64,000 nucleotides of DNA from Sphingomonas sp. BAUL-RG-20F-R05-02 (GCF_022662305.1 NZ_JAKNQH010000002.1:186001-250000); one strand, 5' to 3'. Positions 1 to 9,102 are shown, counted from the first letter of the stretch. Translations and numbers: made by a program. The notes: generated by a model from the sequence alone, not told the origin.

Positions 1-53
1 TTGTCCTTAGAATTGGGCCGCGCCGGCAAACGCCGCGCACGCAAGTCTTCCTT

Positions 54-151
54 CCCCGGCGAAGGCCGGGGTCCAGTTACGGAACGTCGATAAACTGGCG
101 TCGCGCCCCGTTACGAACACTACCGTAACTGGACCCCGGCCTTCGCCGGGG
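54..151. repeat. Perfect 29-bp inverted repeat with 40-bp spacer
   Basis: Positions 54-82 and 123-151 are exact reverse complements. Each arm itself contains a small hairpin, CCCCGGC-gaag-GCCGGGG, followed by a TCCAGTTACGG tail. The nested palindromes resemble REP/BIME or small MITE elements. It lies just past the 3' end of the methyltransferase gene, where it could also act as a transcript-stabilising or terminating structure; no T-tract follows. The same CCCCGGC-N4-GCCGGGG core occurs at 58624-58641. Confidence 0.85.
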
Positions 152-175
152 ACGGGCTAAATAGCGAGCGCCGCG

Positions 176-844
176 CTAAACCTTCTTCGCGAACCAGATC
201 ACGTGGCGCGCGCCCTTGCCGCTGGCGCGCGCGCGGATCGTCACCTCGTCCACCGCCATATCCGTCTCGCGCAGCCGTCGCGCGAACTTCACGTCGGGCG
301 CCGCCGACCAGATCGCCAGCACCCCGCCCGGCCTGAGCGCAGCCCGCGCCGCCTCAAGCCCGCGCGGTGAATACAGCCGGTCGTTGCCGCGCCGGGTCAG
401 CCCGTCCGGGCCGTTGTCGACATCGAGCAGGATCGCGTCATACGTCCCCCGCCCGTCGGCGATCACCGCGCCGACATCGTCCTCGATGATCGCCACGCGC
501 GGATCGGCAAGACTGTCGCCGGTGAATGCCGCCATCGGACCGCGTGCCCATTCCACCACCTGCGGCACGAGTTCCGCCACCGAAACCTGCGCCTTGGCAC
601 CCAATTGCGCCAGCGCCGCGCGCAAGGTGAAGCCCATGCCGTAACCGCCGATCAGGAAATGCGGCGCCTGCGCCGACACCCGCTCGCACGCCATCGTCGC
701 GAGCGCTTCTTCCGAACCGCTCATCCGGCTGCTCATCAATTCCTCGGTGCCGAGCATGATGAAGAAATCCGGCCCACGCTGCACCAGCCGCATCTCGCCG
801 CCGCCCGGCACCTGTGCCGTATCGATCAAAACCCTTGGAACCAT
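176..844 (-). CDS. Spermidine-synthase-like SAM-dependent methyltransferase
   Basis: A 222-residue protein with a Rossmann methyltransferase fold. The glycine-rich SAM loop GGYGMG is near residue 67, and the acidic strand AILLDVDNGPDG is near residue 145. The overall layout is that of spermidine-synthase-like proteins found as unassigned methyltransferases in proteobacteria. I placed the start at the internal ATG at 844 because a strong AGGAGG sits 5 nt upstream; an in-frame start 33 nt further upstream lacks this. The substrate is not evident, and the usual polyamine-binding features are not clear, so true spermidine synthase activity is unlikely. It lies 46 nt downstream of the terminase large subunit on the same strand and may be co-transcribed with it. 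Confidence 0.8.
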   Translation of the reverse strand: MVPRVLIDTAQVPGGGEMRLVQRGPDFFIMLGTEELMSSRMSGSEEALATMACERVSAQAPHFLIGGYGMGFTLRAALAQLGAKAQVSVAELVPQVVEWARGPMAAFTGDSLADPRVAIIEDDVGAVIADGRGTYDAILLDVDNGPDGLTRRGNDRLYSPRGLEAARAALRPGGVLAIWSAAPDVKFARRLRETDMAVDEVTIRARASGKGARHVIWFAKKV

Positions 845-890
845 ACGTCCTCCTAACGGCTCGCGCCGCGATAACAACTACAGCGCCGGA

Positions 891-2213
891 CTACAGGGTC
901 CGCACGCCGGCGCGGCCGACCGCGCCGGGCAGCAGTTCCGCCAGCGCCCATACCATCGCATCCGCGCGGTCGGGCGATCGTCCCGGTCCCTGATAGCGGC
1001 CACCCGCGATCAGCCCGCACATCTCGTCCTCCAACTGCGGGAACGCACCGACATGATGCACGCGCCTCCGCGCATATTCGATCGACACCGGCTCCGCGCG
1101 CGCCGCCTTGCCGCGCGTCGCATTGACGGTGACGATCGGAAGCGACGGCTCGGCCCGTTCCAGCACCGAACGCACCATCTGCCCGCCCTGGTTGACCTCC
1201 GCCACCACCCGGTCCGCCGCGTGGCGGCCAGCGCATGCCACGACTGCACGCGCCCAACCCTCCGGGCTTTCGCCGACCACGCTGGCATCCTCGATCACAT
1301 AGCCATGGCCATCCTCGCCCAGCCCGGCCGCGACGATGCCGCACGCATCCCCGTCGCCGCTCGCCGTGCCGGCGGGCGGATCGACACCGACCACCACGCG
1401 CACCAGCGCGGGCGCGTGTCGCACCCGGCACGCCTCGATCCCTGTGCGCGTCCACAGTGCGCCCGGCAGATCGTCGATCAGCTCGCCGTCGATCTCCTGC
1501 CGCCCGGTGCGCGTGCCGCCATATTCCTGCTCGATCGCCGCGACGAACGCCGCCGCCAGATGCGGATTGTCGCGCGTGGCGCCGCCGGTCGTCGCCAGAC
1601 CGTCCATCGCCATGATCCGCCTGAGCAGCGGCACCGGCCGCGGCGTCGTCGTCACCAGCACCTGTTGCCGCTCGCCCAGCCGAAGCCCCAGCATCAGATT
1701 GGTCCACACCGCCTCGCCATGCCGCCACTTGGCGACCTCGTCGCACCACGCGATATGATGCTGTGGCCCGCGCAACTTCTCCGCCACCTCCGCCGAATAG
1801 GTGTAGGCCGATGCGCCGGAGGCGAAAACGATCTCGCCCGTGCTGCGCTGCCAGCCGACACTCTCGTCGGGCCGCGCCACCGACAGGATGCCGCTGTCGC
1901 CCTCCACCATGACGCGCGACACATCCTCGATCGTCGCGCCGACCAAAGCGATTCGTGCCCCCGGGCGTTGCCGCGCGATCTCGCTCACCCACTCCGCGCC
2001 CGCGCGAGTCTTGCCGAAGCCGCGACCGGCCTTGATGAGCCACACCCGCCAGTCGCCATCGGGGCGGTACTGCCCGGTATGCGCCCAGGCGATCCAGGCC
2101 GCGTTGAGCGCGCGCTTCTCCTCTGGCGGCAGGCTGCGGATTACCCGCACCCGGTCCTTCGTCGGCAAGGCGGCAAGCTGCCGCACCAGCAGCACCAGCC
2201 CTTCTCCGTTCAC
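891..2213 (-). CDS. Terminase large subunit (DNA packaging ATPase/nuclease)
   Basis: A 440-residue protein of the phage/gene-transfer-agent large terminase family, which cuts DNA and pumps it into a prohead. The ATPase half has Walker A GRGFGKT (about 63-69), Walker B IAWCDE (about 154-159) and coupling motif TTTPRP (about 188-193). The RNase-H-like nuclease half has acidic residues in VVVGVDPP (about 278), VVAEVNQGG (about 339) and the C-terminal DRADAMVWAL. The start is the GTG at 2213, which overlaps the stop of the upstream small subunit in a GTGA, so translation is probably coupled. All catalytic motifs look intact. What is missing is the usual downstream portal, protease and capsid genes: a methyltransferase follows instead. 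The closest style is the GTA terminases of sphingomonads; this is inference from motif style only. Confidence 0.9.
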   Translation of the reverse strand: MNGEGLVLLVRQLAALPTKDRVRVIRSLPPEEKRALNAAWIAWAHTGQYRPDGDWRVWLIKAGRGFGKTRAGAEWVSEIARQRPGARIALVGATIEDVSRVMVEGDSGILSVARPDESVGWQRSTGEIVFASGASAYTYSAEVAEKLRGPQHHIAWCDEVAKWRHGEAVWTNLMLGLRLGERQQVLVTTTPRPVPLLRRIMAMDGLATTGGATRDNPHLAAAFVAAIEQEYGGTRTGRQEIDGELIDDLPGALWTRTGIEACRVRHAPALVRVVVGVDPPAGTASGDGDACGIVAAGLGEDGHGYVIEDASVVGESPEGWARAVVACAGRHAADRVVAEVNQGGQMVRSVLERAEPSLPIVTVNATRGKAARAEPVSIEYARRRVHHVGAFPQLEDEMCGLIAGGRYQGPGRSPDRADAMVWALAELLPGAVGRAGVRTL

Positions 2214-2644
2214 GATGCCACCGGCATGCGCTTGGCCAAAGCCGCCAGCTTGCGCGTCAGCGACCGCTCGACCGTGTCGAGCGAGGCGGTCCGCTCCGTG
2301 CCCGCCCGCATCCGCCCACGCGGTGCCTGCGCTTCGTGGCGCGCCAGCACCTTCAGCGCCAGCGCCGCGTCGAAGTCGACCGGCCCGTTGCCGATCGCAC
2401 GCGCCAGCAGCTCCGCCTCCAGCCGGGCGTAGACGGTCGCCACCGCCGCGTCCCAACCCTCCGCGAACGCCGGATCGCGCCGCCGCAGCGCGTAAGCGCT
2501 ATCGTGCGTCCCACCCGCCGCTTCCGCGGCCTGCCGCACGTTGCCGCCCAGCGCCAGCGCGTCGAGAAACACGCCGCGCATCCGCTTCGTCCACCCGACC
2601 ATCGCGCGCCCACGACGTCGCGGATCATCAACACCTTCACCCAT
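2210..2644 (-). CDS. Terminase small-subunit-like DNA-binding protein
   Basis: A 144-residue protein directly upstream of, and overlapping by 4 nt, the large terminase. The segment FLDALALGGNVRQAAEAAGG reads as a helix-turn-helix. It is followed by an alternating charged helix, as in phage small terminases, which select the packaging site and stimulate the large subunit. The position matches the first gene of gene-transfer-agent clusters. An alternative start is the ATG of MVGWTKRMRG at 2602; neither start has a strong ribosome binding site. The conserved upstream motif at 2707-2741 ends 63 nt before the ATG at 2644 and probably contains the promoter. The functional call relies on position as much as on sequence. 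Confidence 0.7.
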   Translation of the reverse strand: MGEGVDDPRRRGRAMVGWTKRMRGVFLDALALGGNVRQAAEAAGGTHDSAYALRRRDPAFAEGWDAAVATVYARLEAELLARAIGNGPVDFDAALALKVLARHEAQAPRGRMRAGTERTASLDTVERSLTRKLAALAKRMPVAS

Positions 2645-2706
2645 CCCGCATTCCCCCGCTGGAGGCGACGCCCCGTCATGCCAAGTCTCCTAGACGTGGC
2701 GGGATG

Positions 2707-2741
2707 CTGTAGGACAGAGGTTTTTATCCTATTTGGTTATA
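2707..2741 (-). promoter_or_regulatory. Upstream motif, copy A (before the terminase pair)
   Basis: Read on the minus strand, this 35-bp stretch runs TATAACCAAATAGG, then ATAAAAACC, then TCTGTCCTACAG. A 33-bp version that differs by one substitution and two single-base deletions lies at 46849-46881, again on the minus strand ahead of a gene. The core TCTGTCCTACA recurs at 38029-38039. All three end 50-63 nt before a start codon, which fits a promoter or activator site. Its left edge overlaps the last codon of the PilZ gene. Confidence 0.6.
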
Positions 2742-3570
2742 CGCTTCCCGTAGCTACGAGGTGCGCCATCTGCGCGGCGGTGAGCATTTGCATGAAACGG
2801 ATGCCGATCAGGTCCGGCTGCCGCCAGCAGATCGTGCCCGACAGCACCTCGCGCATCGCACCGACCCGCAGTTCCACGGTCGTGCCGACCGCGACGTCGC
2901 AGCCGCCGCGCAGCTTCATGCCGCCGGGCGAGATATCCGCCGCCACCATCGCGAAGCACCGGTCGCTTGCGGTGAGCACCACCGGCGTTTCGATCGCCAC
3001 CCGCGGCGCGCGCGGCACGTCGGCGTCGCGCCGGAGCGATACGCTCAGGATCACCTGCGCGTCCTGCACGGAGTCGAACTGCACGCCACCGAACTTGCCG
3101 TCGTACCAGCGCACGCGTGCCGGCGTCGGCGGCAGGCCACGCATCGCCAGCGTCACCGCCTGCCCGACCTCTAGCGCCACCTCGCAGGCGATACCCGCCC
3201 CCGCCTCCGACAGGTCGCGCACCATGCACGGATGCTCGACCCGGCCGATCGCGATCTTGCCGATCGTCAGCAACGTCACCGATCGTCGCCGCGCGCGCCG
3301 CTCCGCCGGCATGTCGAGCAGCACGCGCTGCTCCTCGTCGAAGCCGCTGCGCGCACGGTTGATCCCGCCCAGCATCCGCGCGCGAAATGCCGCGCGTTGC
3401 AGCGTCACCGCATCGTCGAGCCGGCGCTCCCGAATTGCGAGGGCGATGGCGGATTCGATGGCAAGTGTCCCGCTTGCCGCCGTATCCTCCAACAGGTCCG
3501 CCGCCCTGCGCGCGATGATCTCGTCACATCCGGACAGGCCGATCGCGCGCGGTGGCCTGGTCTTGGTCAT
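2737..3570 (-). CDS. Tandem PilZ-domain protein (predicted c-di-GMP binding)
   Basis: A 277-residue protein with two PilZ-like halves. The first has RRARRRSVTLLTIG (about 91-104) followed by the DLSEAGAGI motif. The second has RAPRVAIETPVVL (about 193-205) followed by DISPGGMKL. PilZ domains bind cyclic di-GMP through the RxxxR and (D/N)xSxxG motifs, and both are recognisable here, although the second arginine motif is weaker. The N-terminal 90 residues are predicted to be helical and are unassigned. It lies 10 nt downstream of the last gene of the DUF11 block on the same strand, so it may be the block's distal gene, which would link surface-protein production to c-di-GMP. No signal peptide: cytoplasmic. 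Confidence 0.8.
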   Translation of the reverse strand: MTKTRPPRAIGLSGCDEIIARRAADLLEDTAASGTLAIESAIALAIRERRLDDAVTLQRAAFRARMLGGINRARSGFDEEQRVLLDMPAERRARRRSVTLLTIGKIAIGRVEHPCMVRDLSEAGAGIACEVALEVGQAVTLAMRGLPPTPARVRWYDGKFGGVQFDSVQDAQVILSVSLRRDADVPRAPRVAIETPVVLTASDRCFAMVAADISPGGMKLRGGCDVAVGTTVELRVGAMREVLSGTICWRQPDLIGIRFMQMLTAAQMAHLVATGSV

Positions 3571-3580
3571 GGCTCTCTCC

Positions 3581-4108
3581 CTATCTGATCTTCACCCGGT
3601 ACCGAAGCTGGAATGCGGTCGAAGTCGCGAAGGTGCCCGCCAACGTGATTCGGATCGCACGGATGCTCGGATTGTAATTCCCGGATGTGGCGCCGGCATT
3701 GGACGTCCAGGTGCTGCCGTCGGTGGAAAACTCGATACTGTCGACCACCGCCGGATTGTAGGTATAGCTCAGCCCGCTGCTGGCCAGCCCGGTGCCGAGC
3801 AGACTGCCGTCGAGGAACTCGACCGGCCCCTTGCCGGTGCCGGCGAGATCGGTGACCTGAAGGTCGCAGTTCGTCGGGATGTTCTCGACGATGACCATGT
3901 TCCGGACCGGCGTGAGCGCATTGCCCAGCGGGTTGTTGAAGGTCAGCTTGTAGTCCATCACCGAATCCGTGAACAGGCGCGGGTTCGCGTTGTTCATGGT
4001 GTCGGAGATCACCGTCGTCGCCCGGGTGATCGTGATCTGGTCGGCAAAGGCGCTGCCCGGCGCCAGTACCGACAGGAACGCGATCAGGGCTGTCACGATC
4101 CTGTTCAT
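3581..4108 (-). CDS. Small secreted DUF11-like protein
   Basis: A 175-residue protein with a clear signal peptide (MNRIVTALIAFLSVLAPGSAFA). The mature part resembles a single DUF11-type beta-sandwich, with ISDTMNNANPRLFTDSVMDY and IVENIPTNCDLQV. It is paralogous to the C-terminal part of the 363-residue protein at 9183-10274, which has ISDNVNLINPKALPGAVVEY. The ATG at 4108 overlaps the stop of the giant upstream gene as ATGA, so it is translationally coupled to it and probably serves the same surface structure. Function unknown. Confidence 0.8.
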   Translation of the reverse strand: MNRIVTALIAFLSVLAPGSAFADQITITRATTVISDTMNNANPRLFTDSVMDYKLTFNNPLGNALTPVRNMVIVENIPTNCDLQVTDLAGTGKGPVEFLDGSLLGTGLASSGLSYTYNPAVVDSIEFSTDGSTWTSNAGATSGNYNPSIRAIRITLAGTFATSTAFQLRYRVKIR

Positions 4109-7100
4109 CGCCCCGCTCCCATGAACCGCCGCCCGATCGACCCGAGGCCGAGTTGGTCGAACTTCAGCCGCATCGTGACATACGGACCTTTGCGCGTATA
4201 GCGGTCCTGTTCGAAATCCCGGTCGCGGTAGCCCGCCACGTTGTAGCCCGCGCTGATCCACAGGTTCGGCGCCGGTGACGCCCCCGCGGATGGCCCGCCC
4301 GAGAAGGCGAAGCTGCCGCGTCCCCAGGCGTGCTGGACCGAACCTTGCACGCCGATATCGAACTTGCGGCCGACATCCTTGCGCAGATCGAAGCCGGTCA
4401 CGTCGATATAGCCGGTGTAGTCGTCCGCGCCGAAGCTGCCGCGCACCCACTTCGCGCCGTAATAGACCGTCGCCTCGAAACCGTGACCGACGCCTTCCGC
4501 GCCGCTGCGGTAGTTGAGCGCGAGATTGTTGACGAGCCGCAACGTGGTCTGTCCCGCCGCACCATAACTCGACACGCCGAGCACGTTGCCCGCGCTTACG
4601 CCGGCATCCGCCTTTTCGTTGCGCAGTTCGAGCCGTTCCAGCACCGACCAGCGGCTATCGAGCGGTCGGTAAGCGAGCGCGAGATCGGCATCGAGGAAGG
4701 TCGCGACTTTGCCGGTCTTGTCGGTCACGCGGTTGTACTTGACGCCGGAAGCGAGCGTCTTGCCTTCGCCCAAAGTGCGCAGCAGGTTGCTGGTGAAGCC
4801 CCAGCGCGTGTCGTTGCTGCCACCCCGATATTCGCCGCGCCCGTTCCAGGACCATTTCGCCGCGCGGTAGCCCGCACCGAACGTCACCGCGACGTAGTTG
4901 CCGTTGGCGTCCTGCCCCTGCTGCGACAGGCTTCCGCCCGAGGCGACCGGCTGGAACGCGTTGATGACCGCACCCGTGGGGATCTTGCCGCGCACCGTGG
5001 TGCTGGCGTCGAGCGAGGCGTCCAGCGTCCAGTGCTGACCGATCGGCAGCGACTGGTTCATGCCATATTGCGCAAAGGTGCGCTGGCCGTTCTCGCCGAT
5101 CGCCTGCTGGTTGATCGTGCTCATCAGCTTCGCGCCCGTCCACGGCTTCACGTCAAAGCCGACCTGCGCGGTGTTCGCGCTGTAATCCTTGCCGTTCGCG
5201 ATCTCGTAGCCGCCGATCAGGCGGATGCCGGGCGTGATGCGGTACGATGCGGTGATCTGGTGGCGCACGGGAAAGTCCACGCTCGCCTTGTCGCCGCCCG
5301 GCGCGAACTGCGTCTGGCCGGTGATGCCGAGCTTGCCGCCCATCAGCGCCTGCGTGCCGCCGAGCGTGAGGAGCCGCGAGTCGCGATCCTTGCCGTCGAT
5401 GCCGCGATCCATCGCCAGTTGCCCGCCGACGAAGATCGTGCCCGTCGCACGGCGATATTCCGCGCGAACCTCGGCGGCGGTGCGGGTGCCCGCCGTGTCG
5501 AGCTGCTGCTGATGCCAGGCGCTGCCGGTCACCGTGATCTTGGGCGTGACGACGACACGGCCGTCAAACCCGAATTTGCGCGTGCCCGCCTCGACCACGT
5601 TCTGCTGGCCGACGCCGAAACCGTAATCCTGCTGGCGCACGTAGAACAGCCCGTCCTTGCCCGAGGAGTGATGCTCCACTTCCGCCAGGAACGCCTTGCC
5701 GTCGGTGAGGCCGGTCTTGCCGCCGGTCGATGCTTCCGCGCGGATCTCGGTGGTGCGGGTCGGCTTGGCCTTTACGTCCATTCCCAACAGCGAGGCGTTG
5801 CCCGCCGTCTCGTCGTGCAGGCCGCTCACGCCGACCTCGACCTTGCCCTTGGCAAGGCGCGTCGCAACGCGGCCACCGCCGACGACCTTGTCGCCGCTGC
5901 CATAGGTCTCGTAGTCGACCACGATGAAGGTCGGGTTGAGGTTGGCATCCCGCGTCAGCACGGGCGAGCGGAAGCGCAGCGTGCCGAGCGAGGTGTCGAT
6001 GTCGTAATCGATATGCCGCGTCAGCTGCGTGGTGGAGACGATCAGCTCAGACCGGAAGCGGTCGCGCACCTCGATCCGCACCTGGTCGCTGTTCGGCACG
6101 ATATCGCGGCCGGACAGACGGTACGGGCCGGACAGGCCATTGCCCTGGATCTCGTCGCGCGCATAACGCTGGTCGGTCTTGGCGGCGAACGCGGTGACGA
6201 GCAGGTGGTGGCCCTCGTAGCCGACCTTGGCGCCATTCAGCGTGCGGCTGTAGCGCATCAGCTGCGTGTCGGTCATGCCAGTCTCATAGTCGCCGAACAG
6301 CGCGTAGAGTTCCTTACGCTCGAGCCGCACGTAGAGCTTCTTCGCGGTCGGCGCGTCATAGCCCTGGCGCGAACCGTCGCCATAAACGGTGTAATATTTG
6401 TCGGGATCGATCTGGCCGAGCAGTCCGCGATCGCGATCGTATTTGCGATCGCTGTCATAAGCGAGCGTCAGCAGCCACGATCCCTTGACGCGCCCCTTGG
6501 CATAGAACGCCATCTGCCCATCGGTGACGACACGCTTGCGGTCGCCACGCGGCAGTGCGCTGGAGCGCGACTTCAGCGTGTCGTAGCCGAGCGTCCCCGC
6601 ACCGAAACCGACCACGGTCCACTGCTTCGCCGAGCCCGCCAGCCACGCACGGATGTCGCTGTCGCGCGTCACCTTCTCCTCGGTAAGGCTGACGGTGGCG
6701 TGAACCGCACCCGCCTGCGTGGTGGGTTCGAGCGCGATGAAGGCGAGGCCGTCGTCGCCGGTCACGCGCGCGGTGGTGGCGCTGCGGCCCTTGCCCGCGG
6801 TCTGGCGGGCTTGCTCCAGCTCGGCCTCGACCGCCGCGGTATAGGGCTGGTCGACATGGAACGGCACGATCGTCCCGTCGCGCACCGGGCGGCCGTCGCG
6901 GTCCGTCACGCGCACTGCGATCAGCGGGCGGGTCAGGCCATCGGCGACGAGGCGGCTCTTGTCGGCCACAAACGTCGCACGCACCGGGATGCTGCCGGAA
7001 TGCACGGTGCGGGTGAGCGTGGTGACGAGGTTGCTCTTGTCGTCGAGCACCCGCGCCTCGAGGTTGTTATCGCCTTCGTTGAGCGGAATACCGGTCCAGC

Positions 7101-9102
7101 GCGACACCGCCACGCCGTGTGCGGCATCGACGTCGGTGGTGTCGAACGCGAGCGTATCGACCGGCGCACCGTTGATGCGCAGCGCGACACGCTGGCCGGG
7201 GAGATGCTTGATGACGACGCGCAGCGTCGGCGCGCGCGGGTTGTGGCCCTCGGCCGGGAACAGCATTTCGACACCTGGCGTCTGGCCGCTCAGCCAGTCG
7301 CGGTTACCCGCAGCATCGCCATCGCTCGCCACCGTGATCGGCAGCGGCTGCACGGCGGCGGCCTTCCTGCCGGTCGGGCGGAGCTGGAAATCGACACGCT
7401 TGAGCAACCCGCCATCCGCCTCGACAAAGCGCGAGATCGCGCTGCCCGCCTGGCGGGTATCGACGTCGCACGCCACGGCTTCATAGGTCGCGGGAATGCT
7501 CTGCGTGTCGAGCTGGACGACATGGCGGCCGACGCGGACGCCCTCGAAATGGTACAGCCCGTCGCGATCGGTCGACACATAGGTGCCATCCTCCATCAGC
7601 AGGCGGATTCCGGGCAGCCCCTTGCGCTTGGAAACCGGGTCACCGCACGCGCCCTCGGTCACGCGGCCGATAATGGTGAAGCCGTCGGTGAACAGCAGCG
7701 GGCGCACCCGCACCGACGCCGCCGCCTCGTTTGAGGTCGCGCCGTTGCTGCCCGAACCGAGCACACGATTCAGCGCCTCGCCGGTCGCCGCACCCGGCTT
7801 TACGGAAACCACATAGGTTACATCGATCGACTGCGCCGGCGCGAGGCGCGGGACGATGAAGGCCAGATTCTTGCCATCGGTCGAGACGGTCGGCTCCGCG
7901 ATCCCGCGTGCCGAGCCGCGCTCATAGCGCAAGGGCGACGGCAACAGGTCGGTGAGGTGGATATCGGTGACCGGAATCGTGTCGCGGTTGGCCAGCGTCA
8001 GCCGGTACTGGACGAAATCGCCCGGCGCCGCCTCGCGCACTGACGCGGTCTTGGTCAGCAGCAACATCGCGTCCTTCGGCCGGTCGAGCGGGATGTCGGT
8101 GTAGAAAGGGTTGGCGTCGGCGATGGTGAAGCGCCCTTCGGTCGAGGCCGCGTTCAGGATGAACGGCTTGCCGGTGGGATCGCGCAGCGCTGCCAGCTCC
8201 GTCGCCGACTTCACGGAAGGCGCGGTGTAATGCCCCGGCGGCGTCACCTTGATGTGGTAGGTACCCGGCGCGACCAGCGGGAAGCGGTAATTGCCCTGGC
8301 TGAAGGTATAGACGCGGCCGCTCGCATCGTTTGCCGACGCGCCGCTGGTGACGGTGGAGGGATAGGCGCTGATCCCGTCATCGCCATAGACCTTGGCAGG
8401 CTGGTCGTTGTCGTCGAGCAACGTGACGATCGCGCCGTCGACCAGCGCACCGGAGGTGGAATCGAACACATAGCCGGCGGGATCGACCAGGATCGAGGCG
8501 GTCGATCCGTAGCTGTCATCGTCCTCGGCGAAGGACAGCGAAAGGTTCACGCCGCGATCCGTCTGCGGGTTGCATGCTGCGATCGCAGGGCTGTGGTCGG
8601 AGATCGCGGGCACGCCTCCGGCGAAGACACCCGTGTTCGGCCCGGTTTCCAGCAGCGGGAGCGGGTTGCTGTGGCCACCCGACGTAACGGTGATCGAAAC
8701 CGTATCGCGCGTGTTCGGGTCATGGTTCGCCCCGGCATCCTCCAGAACGATGATCTGCGCTTCGTGCACATCCAGCGTCTTGGTGGGCGGAGCTGCCGCG
8801 AGCGTCGCGGCGTCGATCGGCGCCGGTGTGAAGCGGACCGCGGGCACGGTCTCGCATGTCATACCGGTGAGCTGATAACCGATGGGGAGAAGGCGGAAGC
8901 TCAGCCGGGTCGGGACCTTAGTGCGGTCGACCACGAGGCTGACGGTGTTCGATGAAATCGTAGTGGGTCCGCGCGCGCCCGTAAAGGTCAGCGTGGCGGT
9001 ATTATCGACATGATCCACCGTCTGCGCGCACACGGGTGCGGCGACAGTGCCGAGACAAAGCGCAACCGCGCTGGTCTTCAAGGCGTGGCGGAATATGGAC
9101 AT
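4105..9102 (-). CDS. Giant DUF11/CnaB-like surface protein with C-terminal outer-membrane barrel
   Basis: A 1665-residue exported protein with a signal peptide ending near residue 26 (AAPVCAQ). Domains in order: an N-terminal beta domain; a carboxypeptidase-regulatory-like or SdrD-B fold (about 205-300, GYVFDSTSGALVDGAIVTLL); a DUF11 domain (about 345-465, LLLTKTASVREAAPGDFVQY); a second CnaB-like fold (about 475-545, with GLPGIRLLMEDGTYVSTDRD); an invasin-like Ig region (about 640-820); and from about residue 830 a long stretch of alternating strands rich in aromatic and Gly residues, consistent with an outer-membrane barrel. The protein ends in RRFMGAGR rather than a C-terminal Phe. I infer an outer-membrane anchor or export pore for the small DUF11 proteins encoded beside it. 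No Shine-Dalgarno is visible; a 12-bp hairpin ends 12 nt before the ATG. Confidence 0.8.
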   Translation of the reverse strand: MSIFRHALKTSAVALCLGTVAAPVCAQTVDHVDNTATLTFTGARGPTTISSNTVSLVVDRTKVPTRLSFRLLPIGYQLTGMTCETVPAVRFTPAPIDAATLAAAPPTKTLDVHEAQIIVLEDAGANHDPNTRDTVSITVTSGGHSNPLPLLETGPNTGVFAGGVPAISDHSPAIAACNPQTDRGVNLSLSFAEDDDSYGSTASILVDPAGYVFDSTSGALVDGAIVTLLDDNDQPAKVYGDDGISAYPSTVTSGASANDASGRVYTFSQGNYRFPLVAPGTYHIKVTPPGHYTAPSVKSATELAALRDPTGKPFILNAASTEGRFTIADANPFYTDIPLDRPKDAMLLLTKTASVREAAPGDFVQYRLTLANRDTIPVTDIHLTDLLPSPLRYERGSARGIAEPTVSTDGKNLAFIVPRLAPAQSIDVTYVVSVKPGAATGEALNRVLGSGSNGATSNEAAASVRVRPLLFTDGFTIIGRVTEGACGDPVSKRKGLPGIRLLMEDGTYVSTDRDGLYHFEGVRVGRHVVQLDTQSIPATYEAVACDVDTRQAGSAISRFVEADGGLLKRVDFQLRPTGRKAAAVQPLPITVASDGDAAGNRDWLSGQTPGVEMLFPAEGHNPRAPTLRVVIKHLPGQRVALRINGAPVDTLAFDTTDVDAAHGVAVSRWTGIPLNEGDNNLEARVLDDKSNLVTTLTRTVHSGSIPVRATFVADKSRLVADGLTRPLIAVRVTDRDGRPVRDGTIVPFHVDQPYTAAVEAELEQARQTAGKGRSATTARVTGDDGLAFIALEPTTQAGAVHATVSLTEEKVTRDSDIRAWLAGSAKQWTVVGFGAGTLGYDTLKSRSSALPRGDRKRVVTDGQMAFYAKGRVKGSWLLTLAYDSDRKYDRDRGLLGQIDPDKYYTVYGDGSRQGYDAPTAKKLYVRLERKELYALFGDYETGMTDTQLMRYSRTLNGAKVGYEGHHLLVTAFAAKTDQRYARDEIQGNGLSGPYRLSGRDIVPNSDQVRIEVRDRFRSELIVSTTQLTRHIDYDIDTSLGTLRFRSPVLTRDANLNPTFIVVDYETYGSGDKVVGGGRVATRLAKGKVEVGVSGLHDETAGNASLLGMDVKAKPTRTTEIRAEASTGGKTGLTDGKAFLAEVEHHSSGKDGLFYVRQQDYGFGVGQQNVVEAGTRKFGFDGRVVVTPKITVTGSAWHQQQLDTAGTRTAAEVRAEYRRATGTIFVGGQLAMDRGIDGKDRDSRLLTLGGTQALMGGKLGITGQTQFAPGGDKASVDFPVRHQITASYRITPGIRLIGGYEIANGKDYSANTAQVGFDVKPWTGAKLMSTINQQAIGENGQRTFAQYGMNQSLPIGQHWTLDASLDASTTVRGKIPTGAVINAFQPVASGGSLSQQGQDANGNYVAVTFGAGYRAAKWSWNGRGEYRGGSNDTRWGFTSNLLRTLGEGKTLASGVKYNRVTDKTGKVATFLDADLALAYRPLDSRWSVLERLELRNEKADAGVSAGNVLGVSSYGAAGQTTLRLVNNLALNYRSGAEGVGHGFEATVYYGAKWVRGSFGADDYTGYIDVTGFDLRKDVGRKFDIGVQGSVQHAWGRGSFAFSGGPSAGASPAPNLWISAGYNVAGYRDRDFEQDRYTRKGPYVTMRLKFDQLGLGSIGRRFMGAGR

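Noticed and set aside
853..2043. Other long minus-strand frame over the terminase
   Set aside because: Gly/Arg-rich out-of-frame shadow of the large terminase; it has no motifs.
4330..7734. A plus-strand open frame of more than 1100 codons opposite the giant DUF11 gene
   Set aside because: Its translation is Arg/Ala/Asp/His-rich without any domain, as expected for the antisense of a GC-rich gene; the minus strand has a signal peptide and clear domains.
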